NCBI RefSeq assembly: GCF_000482245.1 | Contig: NZ_AWNH01000108.1 | Span: 1 to 45,562, forward strand | Direction: 5' to 3' | From: Leptolyngbya sp. Heron Island J | Lineage (GTDB): Bacteria; Cyanobacteriota; Cyanobacteriia; Phormidesmidales; Phormidesmidaceae | Length of the DNA stretch: 45,562 bases | Shown here: in pieces, positions 18,509 to 26,908 of the stretch | Layout of the letters: each line of letters starts with the position of its first letter | Numbering within the stretch: position 1 is the first letter of the stretch | The notes under the pieces: generated by a model | The model's database searches: none | What the model saw: the letters and a program-made list of their open reading frames with translations, nothing else | What the model was told of the DNA's origin: nothing | Made by a program: the position numbers and the translations under genes

Positions 18509-18895
18509 CTACTCACCAAGCTCAACTCTAGGAATATGAGCAAGTCCTGCTCCACTTTGCTGTATATCTTTCGCAATCTCCTGACGAATCAATCCAAAGC
18601 GCTGTAGATCCTCTCGTGTTAACCAAGCCTCTAGTTGATAGAAGCTCTGCCCATTCTGTTGCTGAGTTCGCAACGTCAAAATCGTCTCCGGTAGATGCGT
18701 CGCATCTCCTTTAAACTCAATATTCAAATTCCGCCCCCGCTCCACAATCGTATAAAACTGCTTTCCCTCAAATACCCGCTGCCCCCTAGGCTGATGCCTA
18801 CAAAACCGCTCCAATATCAGCACAGCCGTGCCCGCAATTTGCTCTGCCGTTTTGCGGTCTACTGATATCGGTACTCTGGTCTGAACAGGCTTCAC
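18509..18895 (-). CDS. Hypothetical protein of the second ParM locus (128 aa)
   Basis: Not recognised. The 128 residues look soluble and folded: an N-terminal helix with RKTAEQIAGTAVLILERF, then alternating strands (QFYTIVERG, NLNIEFKGD, TILTLRTQQ, FYQLEAWLT) and a final helix with DLQRFGLIRQEI. There is no signal peptide, membrane helix or cysteine motif. Its ATG overlaps the stop of the preceding gene by four bases (ATGA), so it is translationally coupled and is the last gene of the leftward ParM2 operon. A partition-associated role is inferred from place only. Confidence 0.65.
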   Translation of the reverse strand: MKPVQTRVPISVDRKTAEQIAGTAVLILERFCRHQPRGQRVFEGKQFYTIVERGRNLNIEFKGDATHLPETILTLRTQQQNGQSFYQLEAWLTREDLQRFGLIRQEIAKDIQQSGAGLAHIPRVELGE

Positions 18896-19395
18896 GTCAA
18901 ATCATTAATAAATGGATTTAGCCCCGCCATAATCGCTGCATCCTCCCCCAGGAAAGCTCGCAGTTGTGGGTCTACCGGTCCTGAGTCGGTGGTTGGTTCC
19001 ATGGTTATGGGTGCTTTTGAGGCAGCGATCTCACCCCCTGACTTTTCCACGGAGATCCCATCCCCCCTCGCCTTAACCCCTCGGCCACCATGCCCCAACG
19101 ATAGCCCGCCCAACCCAGCCTCCAGTCCTAATAACTCCGGCAAAAACTGCTCCTGAATTTCCAAAATCTGTGTCGTCAACTGCCGAATCGAACGCAACGC
19201 CTGCCGTCGCACTTCATTAGCTGACGCATCCACTGCCACCATTGCAAACGGAGCATAAAACCCATTCAATGCCTGGCGGGTTCGATAATGCAGGTCATGA
19301 CGCGACTGCCCCCGGCAATAGCCAATCACCGCTACATCCAACGCATCCCGGCTAGAGTACTGAATCCGTGCCTTTGTTTCCCGTTGACTTGTCAT
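18892..19395 (-). CDS. Hypothetical protein downstream of the second ParM (167 aa)
   Basis: Not recognised by family. The first 100 residues are helical and charged (RIQYSSRDALDVAVIGYCRG, NEVRRQALRSIRQLTTQ, ILEIQEQFLPELLGLE); the next 45 are glycine-rich and low-complexity (LGGLSLGHGGRGVKARG); a short acidic end follows. A helical N-terminus with a disordered tail directly after a parM gene is the layout expected of a centromere-binding adaptor, so a ParR-like role is possible but unproven. It overlaps the next gene by four bases. Confidence 0.65.
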   Translation of the reverse strand: MTSQRETKARIQYSSRDALDVAVIGYCRGQSRHDLHYRTRQALNGFYAPFAMVAVDASANEVRRQALRSIRQLTTQILEIQEQFLPELLGLEAGLGGLSLGHGGRGVKARGDGISVEKSGGEIAASKAPITMEPTTDSGPVDPQLRAFLGEDAAIMAGLNPFINDLT

Positions 19396-19440
19396 CTGTC
19401 TGAACTTTCCCCTTCAATAACCCGATAGATTTCAGAACCG

Positions 19441-20573
19441 TTAGCGCGTCTTCGCTGGAGTGCCGTTGTACATAAACGTCTTGAACAGCCCATATACATC
19501 GGCCCATCGCACACTGGTAATCAGGTCCGGTTCAGCCGTGCCAGACTCACCCCGTAATACATCCGTCATTTCCTGACGCAACGAGTCTGCCCAGGTGATT
19601 TGGGGTGTCAGCCCCCGCTGCTCAAAAAACTGGGTCAGCTCAGCTTGAATAAAATAGGCGGCACCTCCACCGACGATCACATCTACTTCAGCTGACGGCA
19701 GCCACTCCACCAGGAACTGATTCACCCGACCAGATAAAACTCACGGGCATAGCCACAGGCTTTGGCTAACGTCAGCGGTTCCCGTCGCCCTGGAATGCGG
19801 AACGTTTCATGGCCCCCCAATACAGCTTCTAGCAAGGCCGGATCATCCGATGCGATCGCAAGCAATTCCGTTGCACACTGTTTCAGATATTCCACAAACC
19901 CTGGCCCCTGGGAGGTGCTGTTCATCTCCTGGGGTGTACTGCCCTTTTCAAAGGTGAGGATGGATAGATTGCGATGGCCAAACATCAGCACGACGACGGT
20001 GCGATCTCGAATCGCTACATTTGCCCGAGCCAGTTGTAATCCCTTGGCCAGATACAGGCCAGCTCCCTCCGGCTGCATTTCAATCCGGGTCAGCTGCCCC
20101 AACAGGGTTTTGCCTCGGAAGCCAAATTCTGCGATCGCAGCCTGAATCTGGGCCTTCAGTTCTTTGCGGTCTTGCCAGTATTCCTCTAATGGCAGCAGTA
20201 ACCCTATCTGGGCTTCAAACTCATAGCCGGTTTCTGTGGAGGCTTCTCCAGAGTGGGTCTTTTCGGCGATTACTCCTAAGGTGGCCAGGATTTTGTAAAC
20301 GGCGCGATCTCGTTTTGGCAGGGCCAGACCGGAGTCGCCTTTTTGTGCGATCGCTAGTGCCCCGATCGCATAGGCGCTGTTGCCCACCATCACATAGGCA
20401 CTATCCTCTGGTTCCTGACTGGTCAACCCACCCAACATCAACCGGTCTAATCGTGTAGGGTTCAATCTGGCTACCTGTGGATCCAGGTGCAGTAATGAGG
20501 GCCTGCCATGCCAGTAGAGACATTTGGTGGCGGAGCTACCCATATCGATGTAGGTCTGAATGATTTGAGGCAT
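19441..20573 (-). pseudogene. Second ParM-like actin ATPase, split by a frameshift
   Basis: Two adjacent open frames together make one actin-like protein of about 377 residues. The first (19722-20573) begins with the phosphate-1 loop IDMGSSATKCLYW and has a phosphate-2-like segment VVVLMFGHRNLS; it stops at YLVG-TGA. The second (19441-19725) starts at an overlapping GTG and carries the expected adenosine motif VDVIVGGGAAYF and the C-terminus. Inserting one G in the GGGTGA at the junction would give a continuous YLVGVNQFLVEWLP. So this is a single-base loss, a sequencing error in a G-run, or a -1 slippage site; reinitiation at the overlapping GTG could also yield two chains. It heads the leftward ParM2 operon, starting opposite the oriT-like region. 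Confidence 0.78.
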
Positions 20574-21217
20574 TGGTTTGGCTGCCAGTCACAACAGTTA
20601 ATCAACTACTTGAAGAGATTGTTATCGCCCATCAAAAGCTGGTAACAGCTTTATTCTGATTTGGCTGCCCAGTAAACGACATCTTCACGACTTGATTGTT
20701 ATCTTTGGCAAAATAAATCACTAAAGTTATCTCATATCTATTCTTGAGAACTCTGGCAATCACGACTTATTGACGACTTGAGCCTGTTAGAAAAACGGCT
20801 CCTGAACTTTCCAAGGCAATGACTCCTGCAATTTATAGCCAGTTCACGACTGGGCCACGGCTCTTGACTGACTCAATCACAACTTCTGTCGTTAATCCCT
20901 ACTCAAAATCTCTTTCTTGAATCACATCAGTGATATTCAATAACAATGTTGTACACCCTGGATAGGGCATATCCCCAGGATTCTCACTGAGTTACAACAG
21001 AAGGCATAGTCTCACACCAGGGCCAGATACTTTCTCCTGGTGAAGCAGTATTAGTGGATCGAATAGGCGAGCTACGCCACTCCACTCTGTTTCGTTGCTT
21101 CGCGGTTCCACACACCACGCCCAGCCATGGGTCAGGGGATTCTGGAAACCCTATATAGCAATTGTTCTAGCCATCGGCGTGCATTGTCTCTCATTAATAG
21201 CATTCGAGCAAAGACCT
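20574..21217. other. Non-coding region between ParM2 and the relaxase operon, probable oriT
   Basis: About 640 bases without a gene, placed directly before the relaxosome genes, where transfer origins usually lie. It is rich in short repeats: ATTGTTATC at two places (near 20622 and 20696), TGGCTGCC(C)AGT at 20578 and 20661, and the core CACGACT or GACGACTT repeated around 20687, 20762, 20773 and 20846. Hairpins include CCTGG/CCAGG with inner GGAT/ATCC (20958-20980), CACCAGG/CCTGGTG with a 14-base loop (21015-21042) and GGCG-AGCTA-CGCC near 21067. Such hairpins flank nick sites of MobF plasmids, but no nick sequence can be named. Confidence 0.5.
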
Positions 21218-21535
21218 ATGGGTAAAGGATTTAGCGTATCGCTGCCCCTCGAAGAGGCAGCCATGATCGAGAAAGAAGCCAGTCGTCTGGGGCTGCCTGC
21301 TGCCAGCATCATTCGCTTGATGATGCGCGATGGTCAGCAGCGTCGCGAGCTGGAACAACAAATGGATGATATGAAGGCCCGCATCGAGACATTGCAGATG
21401 CAGTTTCAGGGTCTGCAGATTCTGTTGGAGACTATCGCTCTGGAGCAGGCAAATGCCCGAGGTCCGCAAATTCTGGAAAATCGCAAAGCTCTGATTCAAG
21501 AAATCCGTAAGCGTCAGGGCTTTGTAAGCGGTTAG
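21218..21535 (+). CDS. RHH relaxosome accessory protein
   Basis: A 106-residue protein. GFSVSLPLEEAAMIEKEA is a strand-helix start and GLPAASIIRLMMRDGQQ the second helix, together an RHH DNA-binding fold; residues 45-80 form a coiled coil (ELEQQMDDMKARIETLQMQ). ATG 21218 is chosen because the fold begins there; the upstream extension in the same frame to 21095 encodes a stray hydrophobic stretch over the putative oriT and has no family support. The gene ends ten bases before the MobF relaxase, so it is the natural counterpart of TrwA/TraY: it would bind oriT, assist nicking and repress the operon. Confidence 0.75.
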   Translation: MGKGFSVSLPLEEAAMIEKEASRLGLPAASIIRLMMRDGQQRRELEQQMDDMKARIETLQMQFQGLQILLETIALEQANARGPQILENRKALIQEIRKRQGFVSG

Positions 21536-21545
21536 GAGGTGGTCC

Positions 21546-24194
21546 ATGCTTAGCCTTACAGTTATCAGTGCCAACCAGGGTGAAACCTATTACACCGCCG
21601 AGAACTACTACTCTCCCCAGGAGAACCAACAACATTCCAACTGGTTTGGGAAGGGAGCCAACCAGCTGGGGCTGTCCGGGCAGATTCAAGGCAAGGCTTT
21701 CAAGAACCTTCTGCAGGGTTACAGTCCTAGCCGTACTAAGACTCTGTCTGGCCGCAAAATCAATCCTGAAACACGGCGAGCGGGCCTGGACTTGACCTTT
21801 AGTGCTCCCAAGAGTATTAGTCTGGCGGCCCTGGTCGATGGTAATGAAGCGTTGGAGCAGGCCCATCGCACTGCGGTGAATCGCACCCTGGCGATTATTG
21901 AAGAACGCTATGCTCAGACTCGTGTTCGTACCTCGGCAGGGCGGAAGGCGATCGGCACCGGCAATCTAATTGTTGCTCAGTTCCACCATGACACCTCTCG
22001 TGAGAAAGACCCTCAGCTGCATACCCACTGTGTGGTGATTAATGCCACTCAGTTGGAGTATGGTCGCTGGCAGTCTCTCCATAATGATGTGCTGTTCAAG
22101 CAACAAAAATTACTGGGCATGATTTATCAGAATGAGCTGGCGGTCGAGGTGCAGCGTTTGGGCTACGCTATTGAGCCCAGAGCCCATGGTCAGTTTGAAC
22201 TCAAAGGTTACTCACCCAAGCAACTCCAGGCCTTCTCTAAACGCCGAGAACAGATTTTGGAAGCGGCTGGGGAAGAGGCCACCGCCCAGGAACGAGAGTT
22301 GGCTACCCTGATGACCCGTGCGCCTAAAGGCAAGGAGATACCCCGTGCAGAACTTCAGGCTTACTGGCAGCAGCAGGCTCAGGTGTTGAACCTTCAGCAT
22401 CCTCAGTCTCAGCTATTGAACTGGCAAAGTCTTCCCAAGCAATCTGTTCAGGCTGGTTTGGATCATTGTGCTGAGCGAGATGCGGTGTTCAAACGGGAAA
22501 AGGTGGAACGCTTTGTTCTGGAGAATCATCTGGGCCAGCAGTTGTTTGAGGATTTGGAGCAGACGCTTGAGCATGATCCGCAGGTGATTCATACGCCGGA
22601 CCAGCGGATCACGACTCAAGCTGCCGTCCTGCGAGAGTTGGATACGATTCGTATGGTGCTGGAGGGACGAGGCACGGTGGGGGCAGTTGCTTCGACAACG
22701 CTGGTGGATGAGTTTCTGAAAGACCAGGGACTGACCGCTGGTCAGCAGGCGGGTATCAGGTTAGCGGCCACTACCCGTGATGCGTTTATTGCCTGGCAGG
22801 GGGTGGCTGGAGCGGGGAAAAGCTATGCGTTGAATCTATTTCGTCGGATTGCTGAGTCTCAGGGGTATCGGGTTCGAGGTTTTGCCCCCAGTGCGGAAGC
22901 GGCTAAGACGCTGGGGGAGTCTGCCCAGATTCAGCAGACTGAAACGGTGGCAGCGTTGATTCATTCGCAACGGCAGTCGGAACCTGACAATGATGAAATC
23001 TGGGTGGTGGATGAAGCGGGGCTGCTGAGTGCCAAGGATGCCCAGGCGCTGATTGAGCGAGCCAGGGACCGGCAGGCCAGGGTGATTTTGGTGGGGGATA
23101 CGAAGCAACTGTCGGCGGTGGAGGCGGGGAATCCGTTTAAGAGTTTGCAGCAGGCGGGTATTGCTACGGCCTATCTGACTCAATCGTTGCGGCAGAAGAA
23201 TCAGCAGATTAAGGCTGGGGTGGATCTGATTGCGGCAGGCAGGATTGCAGAAGGGATTGAGCGGTTGAAGCCGTTTATTTATCAGGTGGCGAGTGAGGAG
23301 GCGCGGGCACAGGCGATTGCTCGTGATTATTTGGCGCTGACTCCGGAAGAGCGGGCTAAAACGCTGGTGCTGGCTGGCACGAATAAGGAGCGGTTGGCGA
23401 TTACTCAGTTGATTCGGCAGGGGCTAAAGACTGAGGGGACTTTGGGTAAAAGTTTGCTGGTGAAGCGGCTTAAGGTGAGGGATTTAACTGAGGTGCAGGG
23501 TGGCTATGCTCATCATTTTCGGCCTGGGCATGTTCTGATTCCTAATGCCAGTTACAAGCGTTTGGGGCTTGAGAAGGGGCAGCGGTATGAGGTGCTGGCG
23601 ATCGATACTCAGCAAAATGTCCTTACTCTTCGGGCTTCTGAGGGGGCTGCTTTGGTGGTTGATCCGGCTCGGGTGAGGAAGAAGTCGGTGTATGAGGTGG
23701 AGGAAATGGAGGTAGCGGTGGGCGATCGTCTGAAATGGACGAGGAATGATCGCACGCTTGGACGTCGGAATGGTCAGGAATTTCAGGTGGCTGACATTAG
23801 CAATGGTCAGATTCTGGTTCGCTACCCAAGTGACAAAATAGACAGTCTCGGCCAGTTAGAGCTTCCTCATCTGGATCATGCCCTGGTCACTACCACCTAC
23901 GGAGCCCAAGGTAAGTCAGCGGAACGGTTAATTGGGGCATTGGATCGGTATGTGGGGCGAGAGAATTTTTATGTAACGGTGAGTCGGGTGAAGCAGGAGT
24001 TGAGATTGTATGCCTCGGAAGAGCGAGAGGCATTGATTGAACGAGTTCAGAAATCCAGAGCTAGAGAAAATCCCCAAGATGCGCTGATTCGAAGTCATGA
24101 GGAAGACCTCTTAGCGCAATTGGTACTTGAGCCAACTGATTGGGGACGAACTCAGCCTATTAATCCAACACCAGCAACTCTGGAACTTGACTAA
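21546..24194 (+). CDS. MobF-family conjugative relaxase-helicase
   Basis: An 882-residue TrwC/TraI-type protein. It nicks one strand at oriT, stays bound to the 5' end, and unwinds the DNA for transfer. The N-terminal 300 residues are the relaxase: candidate catalytic tyrosines at 15-16 and 21-22, the aspartate in GLDLTFSAPKS near 82, and the metal-binding histidine set H148, H159, H161 in HHDTSREKDPQLHTH. The C-terminal half is a RecD-like helicase: Walker A GVAGAGKSYAL near 419, Walker B WVVDEAGLLS near 486, GDTKQLSAVE following, and TTYGAQGKSAER, VTVSRVK at the end. Length is slightly below TrwC. ATG 21546 has an excellent AGGAGGTGG. The protein looks complete and active. No type IV secretion genes or coupling protein are in the window. 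Confidence 0.93.
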   Translation: MLSLTVISANQGETYYTAENYYSPQENQQHSNWFGKGANQLGLSGQIQGKAFKNLLQGYSPSRTKTLSGRKINPETRRAGLDLTFSAPKSISLAALVDGNEALEQAHRTAVNRTLAIIEERYAQTRVRTSAGRKAIGTGNLIVAQFHHDTSREKDPQLHTHCVVINATQLEYGRWQSLHNDVLFKQQKLLGMIYQNELAVEVQRLGYAIEPRAHGQFELKGYSPKQLQAFSKRREQILEAAGEEATAQERELATLMTRAPKGKEIPRAELQAYWQQQAQVLNLQHPQSQLLNWQSLPKQSVQAGLDHCAERDAVFKREKVERFVLENHLGQQLFEDLEQTLEHDPQVIHTPDQRITTQAAVLRELDTIRMVLEGRGTVGAVASTTLVDEFLKDQGLTAGQQAGIRLAATTRDAFIAWQGVAGAGKSYALNLFRRIAESQGYRVRGFAPSAEAAKTLGESAQIQQTETVAALIHSQRQSEPDNDEIWVVDEAGLLSAKDAQALIERARDRQARVILVGDTKQLSAVEAGNPFKSLQQAGIATAYLTQSLRQKNQQIKAGVDLIAAGRIAEGIERLKPFIYQVASEEARAQAIARDYLALTPEERAKTLVLAGTNKERLAITQLIRQGLKTEGTLGKSLLVKRLKVRDLTEVQGGYAHHFRPGHVLIPNASYKRLGLEKGQRYEVLAIDTQQNVLTLRASEGAALVVDPARVRKKSVYEVEEMEVAVGDRLKWTRNDRTLGRRNGQEFQVADISNGQILVRYPSDKIDSLGQLELPHLDHALVTTTYGAQGKSAERLIGALDRYVGRENFYVTVSRVKQELRLYASEEREALIERVQKSRARENPQDALIRSHEEDLLAQLVLEPTDWGRTQPINPTPATLELD

Positions 24195-24392
24195 TTTTCT
24201 TTAAGTTTCAAGATTGTTGGGTGTGGGAAATCGGCAGGATGAAAATATTCCTAAACATCGTTGATCGATTTTGATGCAAATTCTCGCAATCACTCGACAG
24301 AATTTGGCTATACAAAATGTGCTTAAGGTTTGCCAGAAATCACTTGCAGCAGGTCATCATACTTTTGTAGATCAGGTCATGGGGGGTAATTC

Positions 24393-25163
24393 ATGTTAGA
24401 CAAACGTATAAAGCTCAAATATATAGCTTTCATTCTTACTTTGTTTTTTGGCATTGCTATAGCTTTGGTCATTGGACTTTGGGTAAAAACTACCGACTCC
24501 AAGATTAATGGGGAGATTCGCGTAGAAGTCGTGAAGTCTCTTCTTCAGTTTGCAGTCATTATTATTGTCGGAGGTACAGTAACGGCACTATTCAAGTTGA
24601 TCGAAATAGAACGAAATAGAAAGCAGCGCATTACTGAACAAAAGCGTAATGAGAATAGGATTCGGGCTGAAATACGCACAGACTATCTAAAGCGTCTTGG
24701 AGTGATTTATCGCAATGTTAAAGCATCACGGCGTGCGCTTCGGGCTATAGGACTGACCACAAAATATAATAATGCTCCTCAATCTTTATCTCCTAAGCAT
24801 ATGGAGACTTACAAAAAACAGATGATTGAGATCAATAACGCCCAACTAGCACTCGAAGGATTAAAGATAGAAGCTAAAAGCCTTCCCGCCTTTATCATAC
24901 TGCCAACGTTACACAGTAATCTTGAACAAATGGAGGACTACCTCAGACAAATCTTAGGGGAGTATGAAAAATATGGCCCATTGTTTGATATTGGTACCAG
25001 CGTCAATTTTTCTGACCTCGAGCGACTTGCAGAATTTACAGGAAAAACCAAAGCGTCTTTTCAGTTCAAAAAGTACGCAAAAAAGACTAATTACCGATTA
25101 AAGTCTCACTTTTCTGATGTCTATGAATCTGTCATCGGTATGATAAGACATCAATTAGTCTAA
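24393..25163 (+). CDS. Membrane protein with a large cytoplasmic helical domain
   Basis: Not recognised. The 256 residues start with two membrane helices (IAFILTLFFGIAIALVIGLW and LLQFAVIIIVGGTVTALF), then a strongly basic-acidic helix (IEIERNRKQRITEQKRNE) and a helical, soluble C-terminal domain without catalytic-looking motifs. ATG 24393 is preceded by GGGGGG. The gene stands alone after the relaxase, converging on the injection-system operon; its A+T content is visibly higher than that of the relaxase gene, suggesting separate acquisition. Two helices plus a cytosolic helical domain is a common plan for immunity or membrane-effector proteins, but nothing here decides it. Confidence 0.7.
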   Translation: MLDKRIKLKYIAFILTLFFGIAIALVIGLWVKTTDSKINGEIRVEVVKSLLQFAVIIIVGGTVTALFKLIEIERNRKQRITEQKRNENRIRAEIRTDYLKRLGVIYRNVKASRRALRAIGLTTKYNNAPQSLSPKHMETYKKQMIEINNAQLALEGLKIEAKSLPAFIILPTLHSNLEQMEDYLRQILGEYEKYGPLFDIGTSVNFSDLERLAEFTGKTKASFQFKKYAKKTNYRLKSHFSDVYESVIGMIRHQLV

Positions 25164-25529
25164 GGCTAGCGCGAAATGTTTGAGTGAACTATCGCTGCTT
25201 AGGCATTGCTTGGAATTAAACATGGATACTATCCTGTCGATATATTCTGCATGTGAAATAAGTTGATTTCCTATGATTCAGCCCCAGCTTTGTTTTTATT
25301 CAATTAATGATGAAATAGAATTTAGCCTGATTTAGTGATTCTCAAATAGTTGAAATCTTCCTGATTTCTCCCTTCAAGGGATTCAATCAACCCCAATCCA
25401 ATAAGAAATATAGGTTTACCCATAGCTCACTTAGATTCTCGCCTAAAATTGGGAATTATCTGATTGAAAGCTTAGGCTCCTTTAGCAACAGAGATTCCCA
25501 CGAACGATTTCAACCCTGCGTTACTTAGT
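25164..25529. other. Intergenic region between convergent genes
   Basis: A+T-rich stretch of 366 bases with no open frame of note and no clear terminator. Only a small CCCTT-C-AAGGG inverted repeat at 25371-25381 is seen. It must end transcription from both sides. Confidence 0.4.
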
Positions 25530-26189
25530 CTAGTCGAATTTTTGAATGGCATAGTCAAAGTAGTGGTTTGCTATTCGTGCTGTTTCAATGCCGAGGTTAT
25601 GATTGTCTTTCATATGTTGAAGAGCTGTTTGAGGTAAAACTGATTCTATGCCTAATGCCGGAAAGGTTTCTCTCGATTGACTATATACATAATCTATTGG
25701 TTCGTAGCTTAGCAAATTACAGGATTCAATGATGGCATCTAAAAAGATACCAAGATCTCGCATGCAAGCGTTTATGGCTGACTGGCTTGGTGGATTATAA
25801 CCAGAGTTGACAAGTTCTTGAAAAGCATCATTAACTAGCTGATTTCTCTGATTTCCTAGTTCTTGAGCAGCTTGCTTTCCGGCCAAATCAGCAATCCCTC
25901 GAATCCAATTGAACTCAGTTCTAATTTCTTCAAGCAGGTTGAAAAGGCTTTGTCTCATCTCTGCAATGCATAAGAACGCTTGGTTGGAATCCATACCCAA
26001 TGCATCGAAATCTGCTTGAATCTTGTGGAATCTGGCATTGAAGCCTTCGTCAGTCGCACTCTTCTCGGCCTTTACGACACTTTTGCCATCAACCCAATCT
26101 TTATGTTGCAGAGTTCGTTGGAAATTCGATTTGCAATTGGGAGCGACTTCGTCGAATTTTTCTTTGTATTGGAAAGAACTGTTAGTCAT
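25530..26189 (-). CDS. Candidate injection-system cargo A: shared N-terminal module, helical C-terminus
   Basis: Last gene of the leftward injection operon; 219 residues. Residues 1-95 are nearly the same as in the preceding gene: YKEKFDE, CKSNFQRTL, HKDWVDGKSVV, DEGFNARFH, QAFLCIAEMRQ and EIRTEFN. After that the two proteins are unrelated. The unique part here is helical (IADLAGKQAAQELGNQRNQL, then SAINACMRDLGIFLDAI) and ends NHYFDYAIQKFD. No toxin motif is recognised. A conserved N-terminus with swapped C-termini, at the end of a contractile injection cluster, is what a loading domain plus cargo would look like; it could equally be a fibre or structural family. GGAGG lies six bases before ATG 26189. 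Confidence 0.7.
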   Translation of the reverse strand: MTNSSFQYKEKFDEVAPNCKSNFQRTLQHKDWVDGKSVVKAEKSATDEGFNARFHKIQADFDALGMDSNQAFLCIAEMRQSLFNLLEEIRTEFNWIRGIADLAGKQAAQELGNQRNQLVNDAFQELVNSGYNPPSQSAINACMRDLGIFLDAIIESCNLLSYEPIDYVYSQSRETFPALGIESVLPQTALQHMKDNHNLGIETARIANHYFDYAIQKFD

Positions 26190-26339
26190 GGGATCCTCCG
26201 GATCTTAAAAACTTTAGAGATTTCAGGATCATCTTATGAAGATATCTACGGTAATTGCTTTGGTAAAACGGATGGAATTTTAATACCATGTTGAAAAAAT
26301 AGAGATTAGATTTTGGTACCTTGAGCAATTGAAAAAAGA

Positions 26340-26882
26340 CTAATCTAAGATAATTAATCTTTCTTGAGAATTAAGGTAAGGACCATTTGGTGGCTCAATT
26401 TGAAGCTGAATTTTAGCAGGTCCTTTAGCATCTCCAGGGACAGTAAATACAATTTTCCTCCCCTTGTCCAAGGATTTTTTGGGTAGAAACCTACCATTCA
26501 TTAAAATCGCTATATTTAAGCGAGGGTTATCTGGATAAATGGTGACTTCTCCACCTCTCCTTGATGCTTTTGGATAGAAAGTAAAAATGAAGGATCGATC
26601 ATTAAATTCTTCTCTTATTTCGTTTAAGATGGCGTACAGTTTTTTTCTTATGTCAGCAATGCATGCAAATGCCTGACTATTATCGGATCCTAATGCCTCC
26701 AAGTCATTTTCAATATCGTGGAACCGAACATTAAAACCTTCATCAAATGCATTGGACTCAGCCTGAACGACACTTTTGCCATCAATCCAGTCTTGATGCT
26801 TCAGCGTACGTTTGAAATTGGACTTGCAGTGAGGGTCAATTTCGTCGAATTTTTCTTTGTATTCGAAAGAGCCGTTAGCCAT
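26340..26882 (-). CDS. Candidate injection-system cargo B: shared N-terminal module, beta-rich C-terminus
   Basis: A 180-residue paralogue of the following gene. Residues 1-95 are the shared module (YKEKFDEIDPHCKSNF, HQDWIDGKSVVQAE, DEGFNVRFH, EIREEFN). Residues 96-180 are different and beta-rich (FIFTFYPKAS, GGEVTIYPD, KIVFTVPGDA, KIQLQIEPPNG), like an immunoglobulin-type or lectin-like domain. DNA identity with the neighbour is high over the first 110 bases, showing a fairly recent duplication with replacement of the 3' half. GGAGGT precedes ATG 26882. Its place right after the baseplate genes is the usual position of fibre or cargo genes in contractile systems. The function is not known. 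Confidence 0.7.
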   Translation of the reverse strand: MANGSFEYKEKFDEIDPHCKSNFKRTLKHQDWIDGKSVVQAESNAFDEGFNVRFHDIENDLEALGSDNSQAFACIADIRKKLYAILNEIREEFNDRSFIFTFYPKASRRGGEVTIYPDNPRLNIAILMNGRFLPKKSLDKGRKIVFTVPGDAKGPAKIQLQIEPPNGPYLNSQERLIILD

Positions 26883-26908
26883 GGTGACCTCCAGGGTATT
26901 GGTAAGGT

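Noticed and set aside
21095-21217. N-terminal extension of the RHH accessory protein with a hydrophobic stretch
   Set aside because: The fold begins at ATG 21218; the extension covers repeat-rich non-coding DNA and has no family support.
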